A stretch of 64,000 bases of DNA, taken from contig OY979727.1 in assembly GCA_963855995.1 (NCBI GenBank), positions 12,578,946 through 12,642,945 of the forward strand, given 5' to 3'. The translations under genes and the position numbers were made by a program. Source of the stretch: Muricea muricata (lineage: Eukaryota; Cnidaria; Anthozoa; Malacalcyonacea; Plexauridae). The notes below the pieces were generated by a model. The model saw nothing but the letters and a program-made list of their open reading frames with translations, made no database searches and was not told where the DNA came from. Positions 1 through 10,838 of this stretch are shown in pieces (position 1 is the stretch's first letter; every line of letters starts with the position of its first letter).

Positions 1-2229
1 GAACAAGGGCGATTGATTTTTCAACAAAAAGAAGTTAGTGAGCAAATGGAAAATTCGTGTTTGTTGAACAGTTTACCCGACCCAGCTTTTACAATTCAAG
101 CAGAATTTTGTTTTACTCATCTGACCATACAAGAGTTTCTTGCTGCAAAGCATGTGACTGAAACACTTGATGTAAGTGAAGTAAAAAAATTTATTTCGGA
201 CCGTATTCAAAGTAGTAAATGGCATTTAGTTCTTCAGTTCGTTGCAGGACTTTTAGGCCAGAAAATCAAGATGTCCGATGGGGAATTATACAAGGATTGT
301 GTTTTGTTGTTGGCAAATACTCTTAAACTTTCTAACCATATAATTTATCTTGTTGGCAGAAACGTGTTTCTAATGAAGTGTTTAAGGGAATTAGATAATG
401 TGAATATTGCAAAAGAAATTTGCGAGACAACTGATATGAAGAACGTTAGAAGAGTCTCGAGTACCCCTAGGTATGAACTCTCTCCAAGTGAGTGGGCCGC
501 AGTTACTTTTGTTTGCAAACTCCTGAAAAATTTAGCAGAATTAGAACTGAATGAGCGTTCTGCAGATGGTTTGCAAGAAATCGAAAAACTACTACAAGGA
601 AGATGTTTCAATGCTTTGATTGTGAATGCACGTAATACAGAATTGGAGGTTGGACGAGTATTCAGCGCATTAACAAAATTAAACTGTAAATTGAAGCACA
701 GTCACACTAAGCTTACTACGTTATCACTCGTTTACAGGGGACGCGCTGCGAACCATTTTTCGAACATATACTCGTTTTTTAGCAGTGACAATGCCAGTCA
801 CCTTAAGAAATTAAATTTGAATTTACAAATGCGTTCAAGTGATGTTTCTGAACTTTGTGAAGCCTTCAATAATAACCATTGTACAGAAATTACAGAACTG
901 CATTTAAGTGTTTCACGAGATGATAAAGATGCAACTGCGCCGTTGTGGGATACTTTATGCAAAGGGATTTGTAATCTTTCCAAGTTGACTGTATCAGCCG
1001 CAATATCAGAACAATGCGTGCTGAAATTGTGTAATGCTTTGCAAGATGAACGTTGTCAACTGACTGATCTATCACTGGATGACAATTCCATGGGTGACAA
1101 AGGAGCATGTATGTCGTTTGAGGATGGTTTGACACAAGAGCATTGTAAGCTTACTAAGTTGGAACTTGGTCGCTGTTCGTTAACAGATCAATGCATACCC
1201 AGTTTGTGTAAAGCACTGCAAGATGAACGTTGTCCACTGACTGATCTATCACTGAGGCACAATCACATAGGTGACAAAGGAGCATGTAAGTTGTTTGAGG
1301 ATGGTTTGACACAAGAGCATTGTAAGCTTACTAAGTTGGATCTTAAGAACTGTTTGTTAACAGATCTATGCATACCCAGTTTGTGTAAAGCACTGCAAGA
1401 TGAACGTTGTCCACTGACTGATCTATCACTGGTGGTGAATGAGATAGGTGACACAGGAGCATGTATGTTGTTTGAGGATGGCTTGATACAAGAGCATTGT
1501 AAGCTTACTAAGTTGAATCTTAGTACCTGTTCGTTAACAGATCTATGCATACCCAGTTTGTGTAAAGCACTGCAAGATGAACGTTGTCCACTGACTGATC
1601 TATCACTGAGGTACAATCACATAGGTGACAAAGGAGCATGTAAGTTGTTTGAGGATGGCTTGATACAAGAGCATTGTAAGCTTACTGAGTTGAGTCTTGG
1701 TGACTGTTCGTTAACAGATCTATGCATACCCAGTTTGTGTAAAGCACTGCAAGATGAACGTTGTCCACTGACTGATCTATCACTGGTGGTGAATAAGATA
1801 GGTGACACAGGAGCATGTATGTTGTTTGAGGATGGCTTGATACAAGAGCATTGTAAGCTTACTAAGTTGAATCTTAGTAGCTGTTCGTTAACAGATCTAT
1901 GCATACCCAGTTTGTGTAAAGCACTGCAAGATGAACGTTGTCCACTGACTGATCTATCACTGGTGTTGAATAAGATAGGTGACACAGGAGCATGTATGTT
2001 GTTTGAGGATGGCTTGATACAAGAGCATTGTAAGCTTACTGAGTTGAGTCTTGGTGACTGTTCGTTAACAGATCGATGCATACCTCGTTTGTTCAACGCG
2101 CTGCAAGATGAACGTTGTCGATTGATTAAATTATGGCCTCAGTCAAATAAGTTTACTGAAGACGGTAAACGATCAATTCGTAAGGTGAAAGAAAATTGTA
2201 AAGAAAGACGTTTGATGATCCACTATTAA
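1..2229 (+). CDS. NLR-type receptor, C-terminal part (NACHT-associated helices plus LRRs), 5' truncated by window
   Basis: The reading frame is open from base 1 and ends with TAA at 2227-2229, so the N-terminal domains lie outside the window. The first ~60 residues carry the NLR motif FCFTHLTIQEFLAAKHV, found after NACHT domains. A helical linker follows to about residue 220, then leucine-rich repeats to the end. From about base 1050 the LRRs are pairs of 30 + 29 residues repeated as a 177-bp unit (same phase at 1054, 1231, 1408, 1585, 1762, 1939, 2116) with near-identical DNA. The core is LTDLSL..N.IGD.GAC, alternating with LTDLCIPSLCKALQDERC. The family senses ligands through its LRRs and oligomerises through NACHT in the cytosol; ligand and effector domain cannot be told here. 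No intron is seen in this part. Confidence 0.9.
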   Translation, partial: EQGRLIFQQKEVSEQMENSCLLNSLPDPAFTIQAEFCFTHLTIQEFLAAKHVTETLDVSEVKKFISDRIQSSKWHLVLQFVAGLLGQKIKMSDGELYKDCVLLLANTLKLSNHIIYLVGRNVFLMKCLRELDNVNIAKEICETTDMKNVRRVSSTPRYELSPSEWAAVTFVCKLLKNLAELELNERSADGLQEIEKLLQGRCFNALIVNARNTELEVGRVFSALTKLNCKLKHSHTKLTTLSLVYRGRAANHFSNIYSFFSSDNASHLKKLNLNLQMRSSDVSELCEAFNNNHCTEITELHLSVSRDDKDATAPLWDTLCKGICNLSKLTVSAAISEQCVLKLCNALQDERCQLTDLSLDDNSMGDKGACMSFEDGLTQEHCKLTKLELGRCSLTDQCIPSLCKALQDERCPLTDLSLRHNHIGDKGACKLFEDGLTQEHCKLTKLDLKNCLLTDLCIPSLCKALQDERCPLTDLSLVVNEIGDTGACMLFEDGLIQEHCKLTKLNLSTCSLTDLCIPSLCKALQDERCPLTDLSLRYNHIGDKGACKLFEDGLIQEHCKLTELSLGDCSLTDLCIPSLCKALQDERCPLTDLSLVVNKIGDTGACMLFEDGLIQEHCKLTKLNLSSCSLTDLCIPSLCKALQDERCPLTDLSLVLNKIGDTGACMLFEDGLIQEHCKLTELSLGDCSLTDRCIPRLFNALQDERCRLIKLWPQSNKFTEDGKRSIRKVKENCKERRLMIHY
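1042..2118 (+). repeat. 177-bp in-frame LRR tandem array
   Basis: Six full 177-bp units, each encoding two LRRs. The middle units differ mainly in the two or three codons at solvent-exposed LRR positions (for example RHN, VVN, RYN, VLN), while the rest of the unit is almost unchanged at DNA level. Confidence 0.9.
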
Positions 2230-2254
2230 GATAAATACATCAAGTCCGTTTCAA

Positions 2255-2445
2255 TAGATGAGTGAATGCGAAATAACCGTTGTGAACTGACTGATCTACA
2301 TCATGAGGAATAGGATAAAAATGTAAGTGTTATTTGAAAACGTTTTGTAAGATTCCTACTAGAGTCTTATAGTTAATATTTTTAAATAAGGTCAATGCAT
2401 GCCCAGTTTACTTTGTGTATGACAGTGAACGATGAACACCAAATT
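2255..2445 (+). pseudogene. Decayed LRR unit beyond the NLR stop codon
   Basis: After the stop, bases 2268-2340 still resemble the LRR unit (cgttgtgaactgactgatct, then an aggataaaaatgtaagt...tttgaaaacg counterpart of the GACKLFEDG coding DNA). Bases 2395-2440 resemble the gcatacccagtttgtgt...gatgaacg segment. The frame is broken. The ancestral LRR array therefore extended further 3' and was cut short by a stop. Confidence 0.7.
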
Positions 2446-3574
2446 GTGGATGAATATAATTATGTCTTCAATCAAACAAGTCAGTTGATTACATCATAAT
2501 GTCGATAAGAATCGTAGTAGCTCCACTTATATAACATGTATATTTTTGTAAATATGACAAAAACTAGAAATGTTTTTTAATTGTAAAAATATAAACTCAG
2601 TTATAACCTTGCTTACGTTTATACAAGATATGTTTGAGACTTTTAAAAATAAAACAACCTGCTTCTATAGTGCAATTTCTAGTAAGATTTTCTCCTTTTG
2701 ACCGATGTGAAGGAGTGAAGTAGTTAGAAATGTTCAGGTGAGGAATTATACACTCAGAACATTTGTTATTAATCCACTAATTCTCATCCCTCAAAAGAAG
2801 GTGTTAAGGCCCACACAGATGGGCGCGATTTGACAACGCGACGCGAATTTTCGATTTTCAACGTCCTTTATTCGTTAATCCTTTTCTATTTCCCCCCAAT
2901 CTTCGGAACACTTGAGGAATTTAAACTATTTGTTGTCTATATCTTGCGAAATTTCTTCCCTTGATGGTTTTATTTCCTTTTGCCCGTTTCCAAAACAGAA
3001 AATCAAGTCGGGTTAGGAAATCTTGTCCAGAGTCTGTTTGGGCTTCAGTAAAGCTATAGTAAAAATAGCGCTTTAATTAAAGCGGTTTCCCCAATGACTT
3101 TGAGGTTGTATTTTCCCAATTTGGGTAGCCAAAAAGAGTTCTAGTACGAATATTCAATGGGACCAATTCCCTATGAGACAAACTCTCGAATTAGGAAACT
3201 CCCGAGCCACTGTATTAAAAAGACAAATTGCTACTATAGTAGTATTGCTACAATTTATGTTAAGGAATCTTGAATTCTGTTTTAAGCTCGCCTCAAATTG
3301 CATTAGAATTTGACTATGTACAGAACTATAGACGCAGAATTTTGTTGGTTGATATTCATAGATATTCGGGTAAATACCAACTAAAAATCATCAGGTTTTT
3401 TGATTGGATGAAAAGTCGTCATCATTTATGATTCGTTCTTCAGAAAACTAATTTCTAAAGTTTATTGTCTTTCATTGTTATAACCAACCACTCACAAAGG
3501 CTGTTAGTACAGGTTGGTATGTTAGTATAGGTATGTTGATAAAATCTGTTGGTTAATTTTTATACTCACATAAC

Positions 3575-3775
3575 TAGTGGTGGCGCCAGAAATTTTCCGA
3601 CGGAGGGAGGGGCTATGTTCCCCGACGGGGAGGGGCTATATTTTTTTCATGGTTAGGAACGGTAGGCCAAATTTTTGTCAGTTTTCCCCGACAAATGTAT
3701 AAATTTTCCCCGACGGGGGGCTAGCACTCCCCGACAAGGGGGCTGTAGTGTAGCCCCCCTTTGGCGCCACTACTG
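3575..3775. mobile_element. MITE-like element with ggcgcca ends
   Basis: Terminal inverted repeats agtggtggcgcca / tggcgccactact enclose about 200 bp rich in ccccgacgggg. The flanks share cacataact on both sides (3567-3574 region and 3776 onward), consistent with a target-site duplication. There is no coding capacity. Confidence 0.7.
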
Positions 3776-4599
3776 CACATAACTGTTCACGTTTGACTTG
3801 CAGCCTTTAACGTTTCCGGTTTAAAACAGAACGGTTTAGGAGGGGGCGAAACCTGTTTTATTTAGGGGGGGCGGCTGAATTTTAAAAAAGACTGCCGTTG
3901 TAATTTTTGGCTAGTCGAAATAGCATTGTCCATCACATAGCGGGTTCTACGTTCTTTAGAATGATCATTTGGTATGTGCCATACGGTCAACAACCTGTGC
4001 GTTCAACGTAACGTTCCCTCATAAATCGTGGAGCGAATACGAGGGAGCGTTGCGTGTGCACAGGCCATACGGTCAATAACAGTCATGTTTATCAGAGTAA
4101 ACTATTATTTGTTTAAAAATATAGTGAATTGTATTTCATCGGCAATTTATTACTTTGGATCGAAAAATGCATTTCTGTTTGAAAGCTAGTGCCAGGATTT
4201 TTCCGTGTTTTTAGATCACGTGGATTGTTGTAGCAAAAAGCTACCGTCATCCCCATTCAAAGGATGATGACTAATAAATTAATACGCAATGCTTCTAGGC
4301 ATGGGCTTTGGTATTAACTGTGATGTTTGCTAGTGGTAATGAGAGTCTATGACATCCTACACATGTTCTGCCAATTGCCAAAGGTGGTTTCCCCTTGTTT
4401 AAAGCTGAAAGAGCTTTTTGAAATTCCTTTGAGCGTGTGCCAAAACTGTCGTTCTGACTGTCGACCCAGACAAATACTCCTTTTTACAAACCCCACATGG
4501 TACATAGAGTTTAGCAAAAATATACCCTGCTACCTGTGCTTCATTTGGTAATTTTATCCTTCAAATTATGGCATTGAGTGAGCTTTAAGATTCAGCTTT

Positions 4600-4800
4600 T
4601 GACCACAAAAAATTCGTTGTTTCGAACTGGTTTTGAACTCGCACTTCTGGTTTCTAGACTGCCACGACGACTTAACTGTTTTTTCTTCAGGACGCGCAGT
4701 GTTTCAATTCTATTTCAAAATCAACTTCCGGATAGCCGAATTGGTATATAGCGGCGGTCTAGCAACCTAAACATTCGAGATCAAATCCTGCTCTAAATAA
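4600..4800. repeat. Two opposed tRNA-like (SINE-type) fragments
   Basis: On +, bases 4732-4795 have an A-box-like tagccgaattggtatat and a B-box-like attcgagatcaaatcc at tRNA spacing. On -, bases 4625-4690 read gtcgtcgtggcagtctagaaacc..gcgagttcaaaacc, also tRNA-like. Both are degenerate, so tRNA-derived SINE relics are likelier than working tRNAs. Confidence 0.4.
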
Positions 4801-5010
4801 ACGATTTTTCCTTGTTCCCTGCGGTGTCAGATTAACAAGAACCTAATTTGACAGCGCAATAAAATATCATTTCACAGGTCGCTTGGTAACACACATTGTT
4901 GACATTTCAGCAAAGCAAGGATCATGTTAGTTTGGCAAAGACAATATAATCGATTAGGGCATCATAGGATCAAAACTCGGCAAATTTAACTTCACAACCT
5001 TAGTCTGATC

Positions 5011-8000
5011 ATGAATTTAGGAGATTATATAGGCGATACACGAACAGAGAGTCTGCCACCGGGATTTCTAAAATCGATTAAGATCAAATATAGACACGAA
5101 GCGTCCAACGTGTTTGCGGGCTTGCGACGGATTGATGGAAAGATTAAAGAGTGTAAGAGTTTGACAGAGGAGGGTTTGTTGAGTAATGTTGCGAGCGGAG
5201 AAGATGTCGGAAACGATGAAGAAATTAGGACACACAATGCACAGGTAAGTATACGTATGAATGTGGCAAGAAATTCTAACTTTCTAAGGACGCTGCGTTT
5301 GTATTAGATACGAATGTTTATACATAATCATTGAATTAATGATGCATTAATTGTGGAATTATGATTGTCTTGATTAAGGAATTATGGAGTTTCTGATTCA
5401 CTCAAAATCCCAACGCTATTCTATAGTAGAGTATAAAGAGTTCGGAAATATTAATGCTAAATGATAGAGCCTGTGTTGCAGTTACAAGCTATTAAATTTA
5501 CATTATTGTTGGGTCAAGTAATAATATGATACATAAGCATGTGCACAGCTTGTTCGCGAGGCCGGAGAACTCCATCCCCAAAATGTACCCCAAGCCACCT
5601 GTCCTGCCCCCCCCCTCACCACAACCAAAGCACCGATTGTGAAACGAGTTAAAAAGTACCCATACTCAAAATTACAAAACTACAGTAAGGGGGGGGGGGG
5701 TGCAATCAATCCCCCGCCTTCTACACGGATAAAGCGTATCGTGGCAAAGCGTATCGGTCTGATCTCTGGATAGTATAGTTAAGTCTAGTTTCCATTTGAT
5801 CATGAATATCGTGAATATATCAAAATGGCCGATGTGATAGAGTATGTACGCTGGTCTAAACTTTATGCAACTAATTTGAATACAGCTCACATCAGGAAAT
5901 GTAGGTCTAGACTATATCACATCGTCGAGGATGACCTTGCTACGAAAGTTACGACCAAATGGAAACTGGGCTTTAGGAAAAATAGTCTTGCAAATAGTCT
6001 GATATTTCCATATCTTCAAATGATTTGGGCTACCTTCATCTCTATCTTCATCTTCGAAAAGACTGAAGTCGATTTTTTCGTAGAGCTTTGTGAACTGGAG
6101 AATTCCATCCCGTTTGCTGAACCAGAAATGCGGTAGGTTTAAAAAGTTGTGTCAGAAGTATTGGTAGGTCACATCAAAAACACTAACTATATTTAGGTTA
6201 CTTTACTACCTAAAAGATTTACAAAGAGAATTTCGCGTTTTAAGCGAAGGCCTTCGCCGATGTAGTTTGGGAGAAAGTTGTCTTGAAAGATCATTTTGCA
6301 AAAAAAATGTTTTTATAATAGTTATGTAGTTTTGAATATATTAACTATAATTCTAGAAATACCGTTGTCAGCGTTGAAAGTGTAGTGAAAAATTGTATTT
6401 CTCTATGCCTTGTAATTAATCTATTTATCAATAGCGACGCCATCTTGAATCGTGATGCATTGTGGTCTATCCAGGGTAAAAACCACCATGTAAATGCCGC
6501 TATCGTCAGAGGAATACGCCGCACAGGAAAAATATTGCGATGAATGTTTTCTTAGTTACAATGAGAATACGTCAATCAATATTCTAAGCACTTTATGCTA
6601 CCAGTGTGCACATATGGGGTAATGGATTTTAAATTATAAATTTCATTCGGATTTATTTATCTTCCTAGGGTTTCCTTTGTTCTATAAGTTACCCTGAGCA
6701 TTTGTCTGTTATTTACAATAATAAAAATAACGGTTCTTTCCCATGTATTTTATTTATAGCGGTTTAAGACAGTTAAATTACCCTGGATAGACCACAATGC
6801 ATCACGATATGCTCAAATTCAAGACGGCGTCGCTATTGTTGAAAAACTCAATTGTATCGTTTTGTAGAAAAATCTCATTATTAACTCAGAAAACAGAAAA
6901 AGAAATCATGAGCACGAAGGAGTCTGTATAACAGATTTTCACAAAATTTAACTTTGGTTTTCGCGCCTTTTATAAGATGTTTGCAGCAAATTATTCCACA
7001 AATAGATCTATAAAATTGTAGTTCCAAAATCTATTTGCAACATTCGCGTCCGTGTTGTATCAGATATACAAGTTCGAAGCTTAGCCTTAACTTTGTGTAT
7101 ACTGATACAACACGTCCGCTCATATTGTAAATAAATAGTACATAATTGCTTTAAGCACGTTTACACGATTTAGACTTGTACTGTACTGTGAGGTCGCTGC
7201 TCTGGCTAATGAAAAGGATTTTAAACTCTATCTACCGTATTAGTTGTTACAGGGAGACTTTGAAATACGTCTTTACATATGTAAAAAACTGCATGGGGCG
7301 TTCAGTAGCATTAATTATATAAAACCCAAGCTATCTCTCTGCCATCGCATGCGTTTGAAAACCTTCCTTTCTAGAGAAACCATTAATCAGCGGCGAAGAA
7401 ACGCAGAAAAGTTTTAAAGCAAAAAGTGCGGGCAGTATTTCGAGACGTACGACAGCAGAGTCGACGGGGAGATCTGCGACCTCGGTAACCTTGAAACGAA
7501 ACAAGAAAAGCGATGAAGAGATAAAATGCGACGCAAAGAACACGACAATAAAAACCAATGATTTGAAGGAAAATTTTGCAAAAACAGACGGTCAAAAACG
7601 TGTAACTCCTCGATCAAAGTTGACCAAGTATGTTGAGAAACAAGTCGAAGAAGAAGACGGGAATGTTAAATCTGCCAGTTCAAAAATCTTGAAGCCAGTT
7701 GTGTGCACATTCAAAGAGAAAAGCGGTATTCAGAACAAGACCAGCTCTCGTGAAAATTCTCAGAATAATGTAAAGGAAGGAAAGGTGACATCAGCGCGCG
7801 ATAGGAAGAAGAAAGATGGCTTCCTCAGTGCTGAAGAGAATGCACCGAGCAAAGATCTAGAGATCTTGACGGGCTCAGAAGCAAAAAGACCCAATGAATC
7901 TTCTAAAATCACGGGAGATGATGGTGATAGAAGCACGGTTGAAGAAGGTAACGAGATGAAGGCTGCAAAGGATGACAATGATGCAGGATTGTCAAGCGGA

Positions 8001-10090
8001 TCTTCAAAAAATGTGAAGAATCGTAAAGAATGTAAGTTGTTATTTAAACGTTTTCTGCAAAATGCATGTATTAATAGAGCAGGTTTTGGGTTTTCTATAC
8101 TACAGTTAAGCTCAATCAATAAGAGATTATCCTTACTGGACCTCTACATGGAACAGATTAGAACTGATAGAGCTATCCAGTATAAATAAAGATAATTTAG
8201 TTTAGGTTTCCTGCTGTAGTAACACTGGATCAATAGGAGATGACTGGACTTTTAGGAAGAACAGTTTAGAGACAATCGAGCATAAATAAACTTAGTTGGT
8301 AAAATTCATTTTATCTCTTTATACATTTTAGTACCAACGATGATAGGTATTTTGCCCACATGCAACCAGAAGAAACGACAGATTCAGGTATAACCAAAGC
8401 AAAGTCAAGTCGTATCATATTAACTAACTATCTGCGCTGAGTGGTTTGTGGTAATTTATACTGACTTTTTTTACACAGCAATTAAACATGCCTACGCTAC
8501 CCATGCTCAAAGCTGCAAAAACCAGGAGTCAAAAGGTGAATCATTTAACCAAATGCTATAGAACTGTGGCCATTACAGCACTTATGTCCTAGCTGGTATG
8601 AAATTGAACTCGTGTTGTCTGATTTTGTTTGCCAACTATAATTATACTAAGGTTTAGATTCGACTATAGCACCCACCGTTTACAGCACTGAGAATGTATG
8701 ACATTAATTAGTGGGGAAGACTTAAAATCAACGCAATGAGACAAATATGAATCTGTCTATAATCACAAGAGTTTTATCTTAATGTAGTTATCCCACACGC
8801 CTGAAAGGATGAACAAGATATTTGACTGGGTTGACAAATCAAGCGGCAGAGGTTTGTAAATTCTTTTTGCTCTACTTGTCTTGCTTAATGTACCATACAA
8901 TGTTTTTAACTCCAAATAACTATGCGCTATTGTCAGGCAAGACTCGTGGGTGGATCTAGTATTAGTGCACTAATTTGCATAACATTTAAAACAAACTGCT
9001 TAAAATGACCTGCTTTGTTTTGTGAATTGGTGGACAAGTGCTGATAGGATCCACCTTCTTTCGCAATCAACCTCATAATTTTGTAGTTTAGTTGTAAGAC
9101 TTTGTGTTGAACACCTGGTAGAATTTTGCCAATGATTTGGAATGTTTTTATTACAGAAAGGGAAGCGGCGTTTAACTTGCTGTCAATATACAACAGCAAT
9201 GGAAATGTTGAAGTTAAGACTTCAAAGAAGAAGGAAAGAGTTAAAATTGCTTTGCAAGTTTTAGAAAGGTACCGTTGTCTTAATGTCATTATAAAGTCAT
9301 TGTAATTCATTAGACCATATTTGTGACTATTTTGCGCCGTACATATTATCATAAACTCTTACTGGATACTATAGGAAGATACAGTAGTTTAAAACTGATA
9401 GAGCTAGGATTTTAAACAGTAAAACCGGATCAGTATTAAGATTAAGATACGATTTTTATTGAATCTCTTCAAAAAACAGTTTAGAACTGATAAAGCTTTC
9501 CAGCTAATTTAATTTACTAAAGATTTCTTCTTTAGGAAGACTGCATGGATCAGTATTAAAATAGGATCCTTACTGGACTTCGAGAAAGAACAGTTTAGAT
9601 TACTGGCTTACACTACGCCGTATTATAAAGTTAGTTTAGTTTATATGTTTCCACTTCTAAGGATAGACCTCCATGAGAAACATTGTAAAACTCTAGCATA
9701 ATCTCCACAGATGACAGTCTTAAACATATAGAGCACGTCATCATAGATTAGTTTGTTTTGTGAATATAACCAAGGATGTTTTATGCTTTTTCCAGCAAAA
9801 GAAGAGCCCCTGATATCGTAAAACAACATCAACTGTATAGCATCATAGAGAAGCACGGAAGACTGGATAAGAGAACCTTAGGAAGCCACAGCAGTTGTGA
9901 AAACCCGAATAGAAAGGGAATAATGCAGACCTGGCACCGTGTTCCAACATATGATCACCTTGACACCAACAACAACAGGGGAGCAATGTTCGTGCAGCCA
10001 TCCAAAGCTTACCAACGTCATTTCTCAATTCACCCTGAATGGGGACTACACACGCGCGTGAAGCTCGCGAACACAGCCGTAGCAATCTGA
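5011..10090 (+). CDS. Multi-exon gene for an unrecognised basic protein
   Basis: Not recognised. The exons are 5011-5244 (ATG, donor gtaagt), 7375-8031, 8332-8387, 8479-8535, 8788-8851, 9157-9268 and 9796-10090 (TGA). All joints from 7375 to the end keep phase: 1, 0, 0, 1, 2. The link 5244 to 7375 does not (phase 0 to 1), so a small exon is missing or the first exon belongs to another transcript. The large exon encodes a Lys/Glu/Ser-rich, probably disordered stretch of about 219 residues. The following exons give short basic segments (PTCNQKKRQIQ, MLKAAKTRSQK), then an ordered-looking piece with MNKIFDWVDKSSGRE and a basic helix KTSKKKERVKIALQVLE. The last exon has a Tyr/His-rich C-terminus (SKAYQRHFSIHPEWGL). 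No signal peptide or membrane segment is seen. Satellite copies sit in its introns. Confidence 0.65.
5860..6150 (-). other. Antisense open frame of unknown nature
   Basis: On - a 79-residue stop-to-stop frame with protein-like composition runs from about 6153 to 5918 (FWFSKRDGILQFTKLYEK, then an acidic patch and PFGRNFRSKVILDDVI). No start codon or convincing splice sites were found. It may be a transposon fragment. The + strand frame over the same bases looks less protein-like. Confidence 0.2.
6428..6842. mobile_element. MITE-like element with ~50-bp inverted ends
   Basis: The left end caatagcgacgccatcttga is inverted at the right end (tcaagacggcgtcgctattg), and the complementarity continues inward through gatgcattgtggtctatcca. 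It is about 415 bp with no ORF, and lies in the first large gap of the unrecognised gene. Confidence 0.75.
6865..7120. repeat. Dispersed repeat shared with 45.17-45.43 kb
   Basis: Segments such as aaagaaatcatgag, gagtctgtataa and attcg.gtccgtgttg.atca recur in the same order at 45175-45430. The copy here also ends in a small inverted repeat (gtgttgtatcagatata / tatactgatacaacac). Confidence 0.55.
8115..8290 (+). repeat. 114-bp satellite family, about 1.5 copies
   Basis: Contains the family landmarks gatagagctatccagtataa, tttcctgctgtagtaacact and ggaagaacagttta. It lies in the intron between the 8031 and 8332 exon ends. Further decayed pieces occur at 9370-9605. Confidence 0.8.
9370..9605 (+). 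repeat. Decayed satellite fragments in intron
   Basis: Partial matches to the 114-bp unit (actgatagagctagg, aactgataaagctttccagc, ccttactggacttcgagaaa) in the last intron of the unrecognised gene. Strongly diverged compared with the 53 kb array. Confidence 0.55.
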
Positions 10091-10838
10091 ATATGTTTTA
10101 CATATCACAGGCGGCTAAATCTCGTAGTAACCTTTGATTCTGTTTTCACGTTTTCATATCTTAATGGACATACAGTACATTGTCAGTATTGTCCTTAAGA
10201 TGGGTAATTATAAGAAATAGAAACTTTCTGTGCTTGTCTAAGGTCTTTTAGCGTGATAACCCGAAAACAGAATCAAAGACTATACTACGAGATTGGGCCA
10301 AATTTGATGTACCTAGCGGGGATTCTGGTTTGGAGGAGGTAGACACCCGCGATTTTTGGGTGCTTCATTGTTGAAGAGCAATCACATATGAAATTCGATA
10401 ATGTAGAATTAGTGTGGATCTTGATTGCAAATAGAATGGATTTCGACTTTCCATAATAATTGCATTTAAAATATATTGTTTTCCATACTATGGAAAATCT
10501 CTGGGAATTCCATGGATTCTGGTAAAATCCATAACATAGAATTATTCGGCAAATCTATATAGTATTAGGTATAGAAAGACATGCCAATCTATAGATTTTC
10601 AAATTTGTTTTCTTTCAGTAAGACTTCATTCAAAATTTCTTAATAATGATCTTCAGAGGGACACTCCCTCGCATAAAATAGCTTTGAATTGATATGCAAC
10701 TGAACTCATATTAGAATATAACACTGCATAGTCCGAAACACACTATTATCTTTGAGAACTATTATACAGTACAAAATAAGTCAGTCAAAATATCGTCAGT
10801 ACCTTTAACTTTTCTTGAAATCCGCGCTATCGTATGTG
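10091..10838. other. Convergent intergenic region with one MITE
   Basis: This separates the convergent 3' ends of the unrecognised gene and SWI5. Bases 10113-10300 form an inverted-repeat element (aatctcgtagtaacctttga / tcaaagactatactacgaga). The remainder is AT-rich with no supported exon. Confidence 0.6.

Larger units (their letters stand above)
2446..5010. other. Intergenic, non-coding with small repeats
   Basis: No exon could be supported. The stretch holds an inverted-repeat element at 3575-3775, a short inverted repeat at about 3970-4075 (catacggtcaacaacctgtg / cacaggccatacggtcaata), and two tRNA-like fragments at 4600-4800. An AT-rich NLR 3' region with AATAAA-like signals lies near 2640. 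Confidence 0.5.

Noticed and set aside
1263..2096. Repetitive open frames on - across the LRR array
   Set aside because: Antisense shadow of the 177-bp coding repeat.
5825..6136. 103-codon + frame starting MADVIEYVRW
   Set aside because: Neither border joins the flanking exons in phase and no family was recognised; it does not supply the missing phase-0 to phase-1 exon.
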